Below are positions 36,060 through 47,124 of a stretch of DNA of 64,000 nt, piece after piece. Position 1 is the stretch's first letter, and every line of letters starts with the position of its first letter. The translations under genes were made by a program, and so were the position numbers. Location: assembly GCF_015751765.1 (NCBI RefSeq), contig NZ_JADOTX010000001.1, positions 4,216,001 through 4,280,000 of the forward strand, read 5' to 3'. The notes under the pieces were generated by a model. That model saw nothing but the letters and a program-made list of their open reading frames with translations. It searched no databases and was not told the origin of the DNA. The DNA comes from Micromonospora ureilytica (GTDB lineage: Bacteria > Actinomycetota > Actinomycetes > Mycobacteriales > Micromonosporaceae).

Positions 36060-36899
36060 ATGCGTCTGCACGTGGGGTGCGCCATGTGGAGCCACCGGTC
36101 ATGGCCGGGCCACCGGCTACCACCCACGGAGCGCCTGCGGCACTACGCCAGTTGGTGCGACGCCGTGGAGGGCAACACGACGTTCTACGCGACCCCGGCC
36201 AGGGACACGGTCGCCTCGTGGGCGGCGCAGACGGATCCGGACTTCCGGTTCGTCCTCAAGCTCCCCAAGGTCATCACGCACGAACGCCGGCTCACCGACG
36301 TCGGCGAACCGCTGCGCGCCTTCCTGGACGCCATCGAGCCGCTCGGCCCGCGCGCCCACGCCCTCTGGATCCAACTGCCCGGCTCGTTCGCGCCCGCCGA
36401 CGTCCCGGCCCTGGGCCGCTTCCTCGCGCAGCTTCCGCAGTCCCACAGGTACGCGGTGGAGGTCCGCCATCCCGCGTTCTTCACCGACGCCCGCGCGGCC
36501 CGACTGCTCGGGGCGACACTCGGCGCCGCCGACGCCGAGTGGATCCCCTTCGACACGACGGCCTTCTTCGCCAGCCCGCCGACCAGCGACGCGGAGCGGG
36601 ACGCCTGGACCAAGAAGCCGCGCGTGCCGCTCCGGTCCGTCGCGCTGACCGACCGGCCGATCGTCCGCTACCTCGGCCGTGACGACCCGACGCGCACGAC
36701 CGAGGGGTGGCAGCGCTGGATCGACGTGACAGTCACCTGGCTACGCGAGGGGCGCTCGCCGACGATGTTCATCCACACCCCGGACAACGCCGACGCGCCG
36801 GTGCTCGCCCGCCGGTTCCACGACGAGGTACGGGCACGCGTACCCGGGCTCGACGCGTTGCCCCAGCCAATCCCGGTCGAGCCGCTGACGTTGTTCTGA
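36060..36899 (+). CDS. DUF72 family protein
   Basis: 279 aa TIM-barrel-like protein of the YecE/DUF72 family. The opening (LHVGCAMWSHRSWPG) is followed by NTTFYATPARDTVASWAAQTDPDFRFVLKLPKVITHERRL, HALWIQLPGSFAP and RYAVEVRHPAFF, all family landmarks. No activity has been firmly assigned to the family. Divergent from the glycosyltransferase with ~100 bases between; no operator seen there. Confidence 0.88.
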   Translation: MRLHVGCAMWSHRSWPGHRLPPTERLRHYASWCDAVEGNTTFYATPARDTVASWAAQTDPDFRFVLKLPKVITHERRLTDVGEPLRAFLDAIEPLGPRAHALWIQLPGSFAPADVPALGRFLAQLPQSHRYAVEVRHPAFFTDARAARLLGATLGAADAEWIPFDTTAFFASPPTSDAERDAWTKKPRVPLRSVALTDRPIVRYLGRDDPTRTTEGWQRWIDVTVTWLREGRSPTMFIHTPDNADAPVLARRFHDEVRARVPGLDALPQPIPVEPLTLF

Positions 36900-36916
36900 C
36901 GGGACACGTCAGCCTG

Positions 36917-38752
36917 CTAATCAAGCAGGTCGTCGAGGTGGGCTGCCGTGCTGATCAGCGAGAGGTGGCTGAACGCCTGCGGGAAGTTACCGATCTGCTC
37001 ACCGGTCGGCGCGATCTCCTCGGAGTAGAGGCCGAGCGGGTTGCTGTAGGTGAGCATCTTCTCGAAGGTCAACCGGGCGTCGTCGATCCGGCCGGCCAGA
37101 GCGAGCGCCTGCACGTACCAGAAGGTGCACATGTTGAAGGTGCCCTCGGTGCCGGCGAGACCGTCCGGCGAGGCGCTCGGGTCGTAGCGGTAGACCAGGC
37201 TGTCGGAGACCAGGCCGCTGTCCATCGCCCGCAGCGTCGACTCCCACATCGGGTCGGTCGGCGAGATGAAGTTCAGCCCCGGCATCGCCAGCAGCGACGC
37301 GTCCAGGATGTCGGACCCGTAGTGCTGCACGAAGGCGCGACGTTCCTGGTTGAACCCACGAGTCATCACCTGCTGGTAGATGGCGTCACGTTCGGCCGAC
37401 CAGCGGGCGATGTCGCCGGGGCGGCCCCGACGTCGCGCGATGCGGATGGCCCGGTCCAGCGCGACCCAGGACAACACCCGACCGTAGGTGAAGTCCTGCC
37501 GACCGGAACGGGTCTCCCAGATGCCGTCCTCGGGCTGGTCCCAGTGCGCGCAGAGCCAGTCCATCAGGCCGGCCGTCTTGCGCCACCCCTCGTACGGCGG
37601 GATCAGCCCGTTGCGGTCGGCGAGCTCCAACGCGACGAGCGCCTCGCCGTAGATGTCGAGTTGGAGTTGCCCCGCAGCGCCGTTGCCGATCCGCACCGGC
37701 GCGGAGCCGCGGTACCCCTCCAGGTGACCCAGCACCTCCTCGGGGAGGTCCGGTGAGCCGTCGATGCGGTACATGATCTGCAGGGGCAGGTTGCCGTCGC
37801 GTGCCTCCCGGATACGCGCGTCGAGCCAGAGCAGATACTTCTCGGCCTCGTCGGTGAAGCCCAGGCGCAGCAGCGCGTGCACCGAGAAGGACGCGTCCCG
37901 GATCCAGGTGTAGCGGTAGTCCCAGTTCCGCTGCCCGCCGATCTGCTCGGGCAGCCCGGCGGTGGGCGCGGCGACCAGGGCGCCGGTCGGCGCGTACGTC
38001 ATCAGCTTGAGGGTCATCGCCGAGCGCTCGACCACCTCCCGCCAGCGGCCCTTGTAGCGGGAACCGCCCACCCACCGCCGCCAGTGGTCGCGGGTCTCGG
38101 CGAGCAGCTCGCACGCCTCGTCAGTACTGAGTGCTCGGGGCGCGTGCGGGCAGGCCGTCTCCAGGACCACCCCGCCGATGTCGCCGGCGTGCAGCGTGAA
38201 CGACGCGGACACGCCCTCGGCGTCACGTTTGATGTCCCTCGTGTCGAACTCGCGGACCGAGTTCTTGAAGGCGGCGAGGGTGAAGCTCATCGTCGCGCTC
38301 CGGAAGACATCGCCCTCGGGGTGCACCTCCAGCTCGTACGGATCGCGCCCATAGTTGAACCGTGGGTGGCAGTGGAAGCGGAACTGCATGGTCCCCCGGA
38401 CCATCCGGACCAGCCGGATCAACCGGTGCCGGTCGGTGGCCTGCGCACCGGTGACGGGCATGAAGTCCAACAGCTCACCGACACCGTCGGCGCTGTGGAA
38501 GCGGGTGATCAGGATTGGCGTACCGGGCAGGTAGAGCTGCTTGCTCGTGTAGTCGACACCGTGGGGCGAGAGCTGGAAATGGCCACCGTTGCGGCGATCC
38601 AGCAGGGCGCCGAAGACGCTCGGCGAGTCGAAGCGGGGCGCGCAGAACCAGTCGACAGTGCCGTCCGTGCTGATCAACGCCGCGGTCTGCAGATCACCGA
38701 TCAGACCGTGGTTCTCGACTGCCGGGTAGCTCTCCACGCCATCCCCCGCCAT
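36917..38752 (-). CDS. GH15 family glycoside hydrolase (glucoamylase/trehalase-like)
   Basis: 611 aa, cytoplasmic. An N-terminal beta-sandwich (VENHGLIGDLQTAALISTDGTVDWFCAPRFDSPSVFGALLD) precedes an (alpha/alpha)6 barrel with RNWDYRYTWIRDASFSVHALLRLGF (start of the catalytic barrel), PEDGIWETRSGRQDFTYGRVLSWVALDRAI (catalytic Glu region) and GTFNMCTFWYVQALALAG near the end. This subgroup includes actinobacterial trehalases and glucoamylase-like enzymes, so trehalose or malto-oligosaccharide breakdown is likely. ATG at 38752; GTG at 38737 with GGGGG upstream is a real alternative. Confidence 0.9.
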   Translation of the reverse strand: MAGDGVESYPAVENHGLIGDLQTAALISTDGTVDWFCAPRFDSPSVFGALLDRRNGGHFQLSPHGVDYTSKQLYLPGTPILITRFHSADGVGELLDFMPVTGAQATDRHRLIRLVRMVRGTMQFRFHCHPRFNYGRDPYELEVHPEGDVFRSATMSFTLAAFKNSVREFDTRDIKRDAEGVSASFTLHAGDIGGVVLETACPHAPRALSTDEACELLAETRDHWRRWVGGSRYKGRWREVVERSAMTLKLMTYAPTGALVAAPTAGLPEQIGGQRNWDYRYTWIRDASFSVHALLRLGFTDEAEKYLLWLDARIREARDGNLPLQIMYRIDGSPDLPEEVLGHLEGYRGSAPVRIGNGAAGQLQLDIYGEALVALELADRNGLIPPYEGWRKTAGLMDWLCAHWDQPEDGIWETRSGRQDFTYGRVLSWVALDRAIRIARRRGRPGDIARWSAERDAIYQQVMTRGFNQERRAFVQHYGSDILDASLLAMPGLNFISPTDPMWESTLRAMDSGLVSDSLVYRYDPSASPDGLAGTEGTFNMCTFWYVQALALAGRIDDARLTFEKMLTYSNPLGLYSEEIAPTGEQIGNFPQAFSHLSLISTAAHLDDLLD

Positions 38753-38833
38753 CCGTGCCGGCAATGGCGGCGACTACCCGGCCGAGGACGAAAAATGCGG
38801 GCCACGGCTCAACATCGTCAAGACCCCCAGCCC

Positions 38834-38858
38834 ATTGCGGAAGCGGACCTTCCGCAAT
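38834..38858. promoter_or_regulatory. Dyad upstream of VOC gene
   Basis: ATTGCGGAAG-CGGAC-CTTCCGCAAT: perfect 10-base arms, 5-base centre, 45 bases before the VOC start and 82 before GH15 (divergent). It fits an operator for a dimeric regulator, but no regulator gene is adjacent. Confidence 0.6.
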
Positions 38859-38902
38859 CGTCGATAGCGTCAACACCAACGACATCGACGAGAGGACACC
38901 TG

Positions 38903-39328
38903 ATGAGCCTGCGAGGATTTGCCACACTGAACATCTGGGCGGACGACGTGGCAGCGGCGACTGCCTGGTACGCGGACTTCCTTGGCGTCGAGGCGTACTT
39001 CATGCGTCCCGGCCCCGACGGACGCCCGGCCTACACCGAGTTCCGCATCGGGGACTACCAGGCCGAGCTGGGCATCATCGACCGCAGGTACGCACCGGCC
39101 GGCGCGGCCACCGGGCCGGGCGGCGTGGTCATGCACTGGTACGTCGACGACCTCGACGCGACAGTCGAGCGACTGTTGGCGATGGGTGCCACGGAGTACC
39201 AGCCGATCACTCCGCACGGGGACGAGGGGTTCATCACCGCGGCGGTGGTCGACCCGTTCGGCAACGTGCTGGGCGTCATGAAGAATCCGCACTACCTCGA
39301 CGTCCTCGCCTCGCTGAAGGCGACCTGA
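38903..39328 (+). CDS. VOC family protein (glyoxalase-like)
   Basis: 141 aa. Two-half VOC fold: ATLNIWADDVAAATAWYADFLGVEAYF opens, and HWYVDDLDATVERLLAMGATEYQP with AAVVDPFGNVLGVMKNPHY closes. GAGAGGACACC before ATG 38903 is a good ribosome site. Substrate unknown. It stops six bases before the stop of the convergent FUSC gene. Confidence 0.88.
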   Translation: MSLRGFATLNIWADDVAAATAWYADFLGVEAYFMRPGPDGRPAYTEFRIGDYQAELGIIDRRYAPAGAATGPGGVVMHWYVDDLDATVERLLAMGATEYQPITPHGDEGFITAAVVDPFGNVLGVMKNPHYLDVLASLKAT

Positions 39329-39334
39329 CGCGGT

Positions 39335-40549
39335 TCAGTCCCACTCGTCCCGGTCCGCCGTCCGCCGCACCAATGCTGCCGCTTCGTCGGCGTTCAGCCC
39401 GCTGGCCATCAGCAGGTCGTGTGCCGACGTGCGGAAGTCACCGGCGGCGATCATGCCCGAGTAGCCCAGCCGGTGGGTGTGCGGGCGGGTGGGATCCGAC
39501 GCGGCGGGTCCCTGCGCCTTTCCGACCAGCTCGACGGCCGTCAGGATCTGCTGGCGCGCCTGTTGCGGCTCGGCCCGCGCGCGGATCGCGCAGCGCAGCG
39601 TCTGCACGCTGTCGGCCAGCAGGTCGATGGCGCCGGGAAACTCCTCCGGCACCGGTTCGCCGTCCCGCAGGGCCCTGGTGAGCCTCCTCGCGATCGCGCG
39701 CATGCTGTACAGGGTGCGTTCCATATGTCGGACGGCACCGGTGTAGTAGGCCAGGGATGGGCGCTCCCGCCAGCGCAGTGGCGCCAGTCGCACCACCTCC
39801 TGTGCGGCGCCGAGCCCCTCGTCAAGCACGGTCAGCCGGGAGCCGAGGCCGCGTAACGCGTCAAGGCTCCGCTGGGCGCCGTCAACATCCCGAAGGCGCA
39901 GCGCCGCGGCCAGATCGTGCATGGCGGTGATGGCCGGGTCGAGGACGGGTTCGGCCAGACGCCGCACGGTCCGCTGCGGGTGGATGGGCACCAGCAACAG
40001 ACCGACCGCCAACCCGACCACCCCGCCGACCGCGGCGTCGACGAAGCGAGGGACGGACAGGTCCCGCACGGGCGGTTCCAGGGTGGCGATCAGCACCGCG
40101 GTGCCGCCAGCCTGGGTGAGCAGGGAGCCACCGCCCTTGAGCAGAATGGCGACGATGATCGCCAGTACGACGACCACGCCGGTCTGCCAGGCCCCGATGC
40201 CGAACAACGGCATGAGCGCGTCACCGACGGCGAGCCCAAGGACGACTCCGACCAGCAGCTCGACGGTGCGCCGCAGGCGCGAGCCCATCGCGGCGGCCAC
40301 GATGCCGACAGCTGTGGTGGGCGCGAGCACCGGGGCGGGATTGTCCAGGAACTGGTACCCCACGAACCAGGCAATCGTCGCCGCGACGCCGGCCTGCACG
40401 GCGAGCAGCCCGAAGAGGCGAAACCGCCAGGCGCGGGAGCGCAAGCCGTGCCCCACCCGCTCGCGGAGGCCGGCCCAGGTTCGGTCGACCCGGGACACCC
40501 GGTGCGGGGGCGGGTCGTCGTCAGCTGCCGGCTCCTGCTTGGCGGGCAT
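39335..40549 (-). CDS. FUSC family membrane protein (possible aromatic acid exporter)
   Basis: 404 aa. Six or so hydrophobic segments between residues ~45 and 190 (LFGLLAVQAGVAATIAWFVGY; PTTAVGIVAAAMGSRLRRTVELLVGVVLGLAVGDAL; VVVVLAIIVAILL; FVDAAVGGVVGLAVGLLLVPI) match the FUSC module of aromatic-acid and p-hydroxybenzoate efflux proteins. A helical cytoplasmic half follows. FUSC exporters often come as two fused modules; here there is one, so a dimer is likely. Substrate unknown. Confidence 0.88.
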   Translation of the reverse strand: MPAKQEPAADDDPPPHRVSRVDRTWAGLRERVGHGLRSRAWRFRLFGLLAVQAGVAATIAWFVGYQFLDNPAPVLAPTTAVGIVAAAMGSRLRRTVELLVGVVLGLAVGDALMPLFGIGAWQTGVVVVLAIIVAILLKGGGSLLTQAGGTAVLIATLEPPVRDLSVPRFVDAAVGGVVGLAVGLLLVPIHPQRTVRRLAEPVLDPAITAMHDLAAALRLRDVDGAQRSLDALRGLGSRLTVLDEGLGAAQEVVRLAPLRWRERPSLAYYTGAVRHMERTLYSMRAIARRLTRALRDGEPVPEEFPGAIDLLADSVQTLRCAIRARAEPQQARQQILTAVELVGKAQGPAASDPTRPHTHRLGYSGMIAAGDFRTSAHDLLMASGLNADEAAALVRRTADRDEWD

Positions 40550-40613
40550 CCGCGCCGTTTACCCAGCGAAGGCGTACCTATCCGGCTGGTGAGCCGAATC
40601 GTGTGAGTGTCGG

Positions 40614-40910
40614 TCAGTGGGCGGGGTTCGGCGTGTGCGGGAGTTTGCCGAGTTGACGCCAGTTCGTCTCGGCGACGTCGACACCGTAGTGCTTGGCGGC
40701 GGCGAGGATGTTCTGAAAGGCCAGGTCGCGGTCCTTGTCGGTGACGCCCTGCACCTGGTCGAACCGGGCGATGGCATTGCGGACGTGGCCCGCATCGGTC
40801 ATCGGTTCCTTGCGCTTCTCGGGGAACGCGAAGACGCTCTCCGGCAGCTCGCGCTTGTCCTTGTCCGACAGGGTGCCGTGCTTCTCGTGGGGCTTCCAGG
40901 TTGCCTTCAT
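40614..40910 (-). CDS. Small DUF6582-like protein
   Basis: 98 aa, basic and hydrophilic: MKATWKPHEKHGTLSDKDKRELPESVFAFPEKRKEPMTDAGHV, then VRNAIARFDQVQGVTDKDRDLAFQNILAAAKHYGVDVAETNW. This matches a small family (DUF6582, from memory) found in many bacteria, sometimes in phages. Function unknown. The next gene on this strand starts 65 nt away. Confidence 0.8.
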   Translation of the reverse strand: MKATWKPHEKHGTLSDKDKRELPESVFAFPEKRKEPMTDAGHVRNAIARFDQVQGVTDKDRDLAFQNILAAAKHYGVDVAETNWRQLGKLPHTPNPAH

Positions 40911-41055
40911 CGCCCAGCATTACCCGCACGCTGTCCGGCAGCACCTCCGAAGCCGACATTTTCCGGACGATCGACACCGAACAAGATCCATATCATGCCG
41001 GTCGGGCCACACGAAGCCGAAGCCCTTCCCATGTTGTCCTTTGTGGAGTGAGAGC

Positions 41056-41367
41056 ATGGCCGACATGGATATCTACGAGGACGCCCGTACGGTGTCACGC
41101 TCCGACCTGGCCGCCTGGCTGCGTCAGCTGGCCCACCAACTGGAGTCTGATGGGCGGCTCTTCTACGGCGCGGCAGGTGCGGTGACGGTCGCGGACACGG
41201 TGCGCTGCGAGCTGGAGATCGAACGGGAGAACGAAACGGAGGTTTCCGTCGAGATCGAGTTCTCCTGGACCGAGCCCGCGCGCGTCAAGGTGGCGGACGA
41301 GGAAGAGCCCTCGACTGACGACGAGGCCGCCGAGCCGACCGACGCCACGCCGCACGCCGCCTCCTAG
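41056..41367 (+). CDS. Amphi-Trp domain protein
   Basis: 103 aa. MDIYEDARTVSRSDLAAWLRQLAHQLESDGRLFYGAAGAVTVADTV and LEIERENETEVSVEIEFSWTE match the short amphi-Trp module (alternating hydrophobic strands with a conserved Trp). The last ~25 residues are acidic and probably unfolded. Function unknown. Followed by a strong hairpin at 41393-41430. Confidence 0.8.
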   Translation: MADMDIYEDARTVSRSDLAAWLRQLAHQLESDGRLFYGAAGAVTVADTVRCELEIERENETEVSVEIEFSWTEPARVKVADEEEPSTDDEAAEPTDATPHAAS

Positions 41368-41392
41368 CGACGGCGCCGACCCGAGATCGGGC

Positions 41393-41430
41393 GTGGGTAC
41401 CGTCCGTCGAATCCGGCGGACGGTACCCAC
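41393..41430. terminator. Perfect 14-bp hairpin after amphi-Trp gene
   Basis: GTGGGTACCGTCCG (41393-41406) pairs with its exact complement at 41417-41430 around a 10-base loop, 25 bases after the stop. No T-run. Confidence 0.8.
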
Positions 41431-41456
41431 GGACGCGGGAAGCCCGCGTACTTTAA

Positions 41457-41476
41457 GGAAGGTTTAAAGACCTTCC
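41457..41476. promoter_or_regulatory. AT-rich dyad before DUF1996 gene
   Basis: GGAAGGT-TTAAAG-ACCTTCC, 7-base perfect arms, 81 bases before the DUF1996 start and preceded by CTTTAA. It is the only AT-rich patch in this gap. Candidate operator. Confidence 0.5.
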
Positions 41477-41556
41477 GAGCGTGGGCTGCAAGCGCCTACC
41501 ATTCGGCGGCCGTGGCCGCTCGGGTCATCCTGGCGTCTCCTCGTTGGGAGTGACAC

Positions 41557-42747
41557 GTGTCGTACGAAGGCCCGCCGCCGTCACGTCATCGCGTTCCTGG
41601 CTGGCTCGCCCGCCACCGGCTGGGCGTAACCCTCGGCGCGGCGGCCGTAGTCGTCATCGCGGCGGGGGGTGTGTACCTGGGCAGCGGCGCGGCGCAGCCC
41701 GAGCCGTCGAACGCGGCCAACGCCCTCGAATACCCGCCGTCACCGGCCGGGCAGCCAGCTTCGCCCGGCGCGACAGTGCCGGCCTCCGCGACCCCGTCGG
41801 CCTCCACGACCCCGTCGCCCGGGGCGACGCCGTCGACCGCTGCCGCGCCGAAGGTTCCCGCAACCGGTTGGGTTCCGGTCGATCGGGCGGCCTGGAAGAC
41901 GCAGGCCGACGCCTACCGGGCGTTGAAGGTCGACCCCGTCCCGGCCGGCGTGGGTAACCTCCCGGAGTTCCGGGCCGACTGCCAGTACAGCCACCGGCTA
42001 CCGGACGACCCGATCGTCGCCCCCGGCCTACCCGGCGCGTCACACATGCACTCGTTCGTCGGCAACAAGGCAGTCGACGCGAACACCGTCGCCGGGGACC
42101 TGACGAAGTTCACGGCCACCTCCTGCAAGCCGGTCCAGGACCACTCCGCCTACTGGGTGCCGACGCTCTACGACAACGCGACGGGAAAGCCGGTCGAGAC
42201 CACCGGATTCCGGGTCTACTACCGCTCGCTCGCCAAGAACTCGACAGGCCAGATGCCGATGCCCAACGGCCTGCGCATGATCTCCGGCGACGCAAAGAAG
42301 AAGAAGCCCACACCACGCGGCGCGACCGGCCAGTTCTACTGCGCCTTCTACGGGCCCGGTGACCTCGACGGCATCGCCCGCAGCACCAACGGCAACTGGC
42401 CGATCTGCGGGGGCGACGCGACGCTGCACTTCATGATGCAGTTCCCGGACTGCTGGGACGGCAAGCACCTGGACAGCCCCAACCACAAGGACCATGTGGC
42501 GTACGGCAGCAGCAACTCCTGCCCGACCAGCCACCCGGTCCGGATCCCGGCGATCACCTTCGACATCCAGTACCCGGCGAAGGGCACCCCGGCGGGCTAC
42601 TACCTCTCCTCCGACAAGGAGGGCAAGAGCGCCTCGTCGATGCACGGCGACGCGTTCGTGATGTGGGACGTCAACACCATGAACAAGCGCACCAGGAACT
42701 GCGTCCAGGGACGCCGGACCTGCGACAACTACGGCTACCAGAAGTAG
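41557..42747 (+). CDS. Secreted/anchored DUF1996 protein
   Basis: 396 aa. A basic start and hydrophobic helix (residues ~23-44, VTLGAAAVVVIAAGGVYLGSG) act as signal anchor or signal peptide. A Ser/Thr/Pro/Ala linker follows to ~residue 95, then a DUF1996 domain from about 125: FRADCQYSHRLPDDPIVAPGLPGASHMHSFVGN, QFYCAFYG, FPDCWDGKHLDSPNHKDHVAYGSSNSCPTSHPVRIPAITFDIQYP. DUF1996 is common in fungi and actinobacteria, often beside carbohydrate-active enzymes; its function is unproven. GTG start with GGGAGTGAC upstream. Confidence 0.88.
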   Translation: MSYEGPPPSRHRVPGWLARHRLGVTLGAAAVVVIAAGGVYLGSGAAQPEPSNAANALEYPPSPAGQPASPGATVPASATPSASTTPSPGATPSTAAAPKVPATGWVPVDRAAWKTQADAYRALKVDPVPAGVGNLPEFRADCQYSHRLPDDPIVAPGLPGASHMHSFVGNKAVDANTVAGDLTKFTATSCKPVQDHSAYWVPTLYDNATGKPVETTGFRVYYRSLAKNSTGQMPMPNGLRMISGDAKKKKPTPRGATGQFYCAFYGPGDLDGIARSTNGNWPICGGDATLHFMMQFPDCWDGKHLDSPNHKDHVAYGSSNSCPTSHPVRIPAITFDIQYPAKGTPAGYYLSSDKEGKSASSMHGDAFVMWDVNTMNKRTRNCVQGRRTCDNYGYQK

Positions 42748-42779
42748 CCGGGGCCAGGCCCGTGTCGGCCTGGCCCCGG
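42748..42779. terminator. Hairpin between DUF1996 and beta-helix genes
   Basis: 42748-42760 pairs perfectly with 42767-42779 (13 bp, 6-base loop), starting directly after the DUF1996 stop, at a convergent junction. No T-run. Confidence 0.85.
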
Positions 42780-42791
42780 GGTCTGGTCGGG

Positions 42792-45566
<2,775 letters not shown>

Positions 45567-45880
45567 CTAAGGGCCGGCGGGGACTTCCGTCGCCCCGACC
45601 GCACTCTTTGTTAACCGCCCCGAAATTCTTACTGGGAGCGTAGGTCACACGTCTGACGAATGCAACTGGCAATTGGGGGGCGTCTATGTAGAAATGCCCC
45701 CGGATCGGGCAGATCAGCCAGCCTGACCGCACGCCCCCACCCGCGTCGTCCGACGAATCCACGGGGACGGGGGACCGCGCGGGCCTCGCCGCCGAGGCCC
45801 ACCAACCACACGTGCAGGAGGGCTACCACTCGCGCCGCCAGCCGGGCTGCGTCCTGAGGTGGCGGGTCTGCGTCAGCGCT

Positions 45881-46095
45881 CCTTTGGAGCTGAATCGTTT
45901 ACGACATCACCGGCACATGCGATCCCTCGCGACACCACCGCCGCGCGACCCCTTCGCGCGACCCTCCGCGACACCATCGCCACGCGGCACTCCTCGCGAC
46001 ACATCGCCACACGGCACCCCCTCGCCGCGCCCCCTCGCGAGACCACTCCCGCACGGTCCTGGCGCCTGATTCGTTTGCGGCATCAACTCCAAAGG
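45881..46095. repeat. Mosaic repeat element, copy B
   Basis: Outer inverted repeats CCTTTGGAGC (45881-45890) and ACTCCAAAGG (46086-46095), 9 of 10. Inside are 19-base direct repeats TGAATCGTTTACGACATCA (45891-45909) and TGATTCGTTTGCGGCATCA (46067-46085), 16 of 19. The interior is a degenerate repeat of CTCGCGAC/CGCGACAC words. It is the reverse-oriented relative of copy A at 20935-21090. Confidence 0.85.
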
Positions 46096-46251
46096 ACCGC
46101 AGTACTGAACTCCGCCCACGTCGCCGTCACGAGAGACTCAGCGGCCGCCCTGGGTCGGGCCGACGATCAACCCACCCCCACCGGCCCCGCTCATTCGGGA
46201 CGCCGCACCAGCCGACCGACGACGGCCCGCTGCCGTTGACCCCGAAAGGCT

Positions 46252-46264
46252 CCGAAAGTTTCGG
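46252..46264. promoter_or_regulatory. Palindrome CCGAAAGTTTCGG
   Basis: Perfect 13-base palindrome about 100 bases upstream of the DUF4956 promoter. The same CCGAAAGTTT word returns just after the predicted start site at 46408. Candidate operator for the polyphosphate/CotH operon. Confidence 0.55.
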
Positions 46265-46365
46265 CGACCTCACGACCTGAGCCAGCGTCCTCCGCCTGCC
46301 CACGTCAAGGGCAGTGGACCCCCATCGAGCGGCCAAGGGACCTGAACGTGGGCACCGATCACACA

Positions 46366-46394
46366 TTGACTTCGATTGATGTTCTGCTTACAGT
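46366..46394 (+). promoter_or_regulatory. Promoter of the DUF4956-VTC-CotH operon
   Basis: TTGACT (46366-46371), 17-base spacer, TACAGT (46389-46394), a near-consensus housekeeping promoter. It leaves a leader of ~120 bases. Direct repeats ACCGAAAGT / ACCGAAAAGT at 46407 and 46418, one helical turn apart, follow the expected start of transcription. Confidence 0.7.
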
Positions 46395-46521
46395 CACCAA
46401 CGAAATACCGAAAGTTTACCGAAAAGTAATCCGGAGGCCGGCCACCTTCCGCAGGTCGCCACGCAGCGACGGCGGCCTGGCGTCGGTCCGCTCCGGCAGC
46501 GAACCAGGAGGAATACCAGCG

Positions 46522-47124
46522 ATGTCGCAGCTCGTCCTGTTCGCGATCGACATCTGCGCGGTGGCGCTGCTCGTCTTCGGGCTCTACTTCCCGCGGCACC
46601 GCCGGCGCGACCTGGTCGTCGCCTACCTGGGGGTCAACGTCGGTGTCCTCGCGGTGGCGAGCGCGCTGAGCGCCAGCGACGTCGGTGCCGGGCTGGGGCT
46701 GGGGCTGGCGTTGTTCGGGGTGCTCTCCATCATCCGACTCCGGTCGACGGAGCTCGACCAGCACGAGGTGGCGTACTACTTCTCGGCTCTCGCGCTGGGC
46801 ATTCTCGGCGCACTCAGCACCACGTCGGTCTGGCTCAGCGGGGGCCTGATGGCACTCATCGTCGCGGTGATGTTCGTCGGTGACCACCGACGGCTGCTCC
46901 GGCACTACCGGCACCAGATCATGGTGCTCGACTCCGCCGTCACCGATCACGTCGCTCTCGTCGCCCAGCTGGAGCAGTTGCTCAATGCCCGGGTGCACAA
47001 CGCCATCGTCCAGCGGCTCGACATGGTCAACGAGACCACAGTGGTCGACGTCCGATACTCGGTCGCTCGGCGCAGCGCGGCGACCGGCACCAGCAAGTCG
47101 GCCCGGGCCGGGGCGCTCCGATGA
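46522..47124 (+). CDS. DUF4956 membrane protein
   Basis: 200 aa. Four or five membrane helices (LVLFAIDICAVALLVFGLYF; LVVAYLGVNVGVLAVASAL; AGLGLGLALFGVLSIIRLRS; AYYFSALALGILGALST; GGLMALIVAVMFVGD) precede a cytoplasmic tail with predicted helices. The central FGVLSIIRLRSTELDQHEVAYYF is the DUF4956 signature. ATG at 46522 follows CAGGAGGAAT. It overlaps the VTC gene by four bases. DUF4956 and VTC-domain genes are recurrent neighbours in bacteria; the protein is a plausible membrane partner of the polyphosphate enzyme. Confidence 0.9.
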   Translation: MSQLVLFAIDICAVALLVFGLYFPRHRRRDLVVAYLGVNVGVLAVASALSASDVGAGLGLGLALFGVLSIIRLRSTELDQHEVAYYFSALALGILGALSTTSVWLSGGLMALIVAVMFVGDHRRLLRHYRHQIMVLDSAVTDHVALVAQLEQLLNARVHNAIVQRLDMVNETTVVDVRYSVARRSAATGTSKSARAGALR

